Of a stretch of 64,000 nt of DNA, positions 63,775-64,000 are shown one piece after another. Made by a program: the position numbers and the translations under genes. Source of the stretch: Undaria pinnatifida (taxonomy: Eukaryota > Sar > Phaeophyceae > Laminariales > Alariaceae); the NCBI GenBank assembly GCA_012845835.1, contig JABAKD010000002.1, positions 21,882,454-21,946,453 on the forward strand, in the 5' to 3' direction. Position 1 is the stretch's first letter. Each line of letters opens with the position of its first letter. Under the pieces are notes generated by a model. It did not search any database, had not been told where the DNA came from, and saw nothing but the letters and a program-made list of their open reading frames with translations.

Positions 63775-64000
63775 CTTCCACAGCTGTCAGATTTTGTCCC
63801 CCTCAGAAACGGGTTTTGTAGTTTCCGCGCACAGACTGCCTAACATCACTTTGTTGACCCTGATAGCTACACTGTAGTTGCAAGGGGAGTCGCCGGACCT
63901 ATGCCCTTAATAAGGACACACAACCCGTAATATGCGCGAGCGGAGTATCACACACAGCTTGCAAAGATGAGTTTCGACAAAATGTTCGATCTCACAGCCG
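63775..64000 (+). repeat. R1 copy, cut by the window edge
   Basis: TTCCACAGCTGTCAGATTTT, TCAGAAACGGGTTTTGTAG, CCTGATAGCTACACTGTAG, ACACACAACCCGTAATATGC and core ATG at 63968 (MSFDKMFDLTA...) running off the end. Confidence 0.88.

Overview
The window looks like gene-poor, repeat-rich nuclear DNA of a eukaryote. It holds one clear host gene, split into 11 exons with GT-AG introns, set among many families of retroposed and tandem repeats. The exon sizes, the introns of several hundred bases, the Ty3/gypsy element and the C-rich and T-rich intergenic DNA would fit a stramenopile such as a brown alga. That placement is inference; nothing here fixes the species. There are no operons, rRNA genes, CRISPR arrays or convincing complete tRNA genes.

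Left part (1-8.2 kb): a Ty3/gypsy LTR retrotransposon whose 5' LTR lies outside the window. Gag, protease, reverse transcriptase, RNase H and integrase are in the usual order, ending in a GPY/F-like module and a chromodomain-like tail. It is broken by frameshifts and in-frame stops. A likely 3' LTR ends near 8218.

Middle (8.2-48 kb): a mosaic of at least eight repeat families, named here for reference. (1) TRIM-84, a miniature LTR element with 84-87 bp LTRs and 4-bp target duplications. (2) SINE-1, tRNA-derived, with A and B boxes and a poly-A tail, plus a diverged subfamily SINE-1b. (3) SINE-2, about 147 bp with a poly-A tail and conserved hairpins. (4) R1, a modular C-rich family whose core begins with a short ORF (MSFDKIFDLTAGV...). 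(5) R5, an AT-rich family with a parallel core (MSIDPKFVEL...). (6) Rep-D, a 1.3-1.7 kb segment repeated in tandem. (7) Rep-E and (8) smaller dispersed pairs. A broken coding region lies on the minus strand at 34.1-35.1 kb.

Right part (48-60.7 kb): a complete exon set for a PLP-dependent aromatic-L-amino-acid decarboxylase (group II decarboxylase), 48086-60671, about 541 codons. All ten introns have GT-AG borders and matching phases. The PLP lysine, the cofactor aspartate and the ring-stacking histidine are present, but exon 8 carries an in-frame TAA and lacks other conserved residues. The gene is therefore either a recent pseudogene, a null allele, or carries a sequence error. Intron 1 (5.6 kb) has taken in a TRIM-84 and a SINE-1b copy.

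Right end (60.7-64 kb): no gene recognised, then a decamer-like minisatellite and two R1 copies facing each other.
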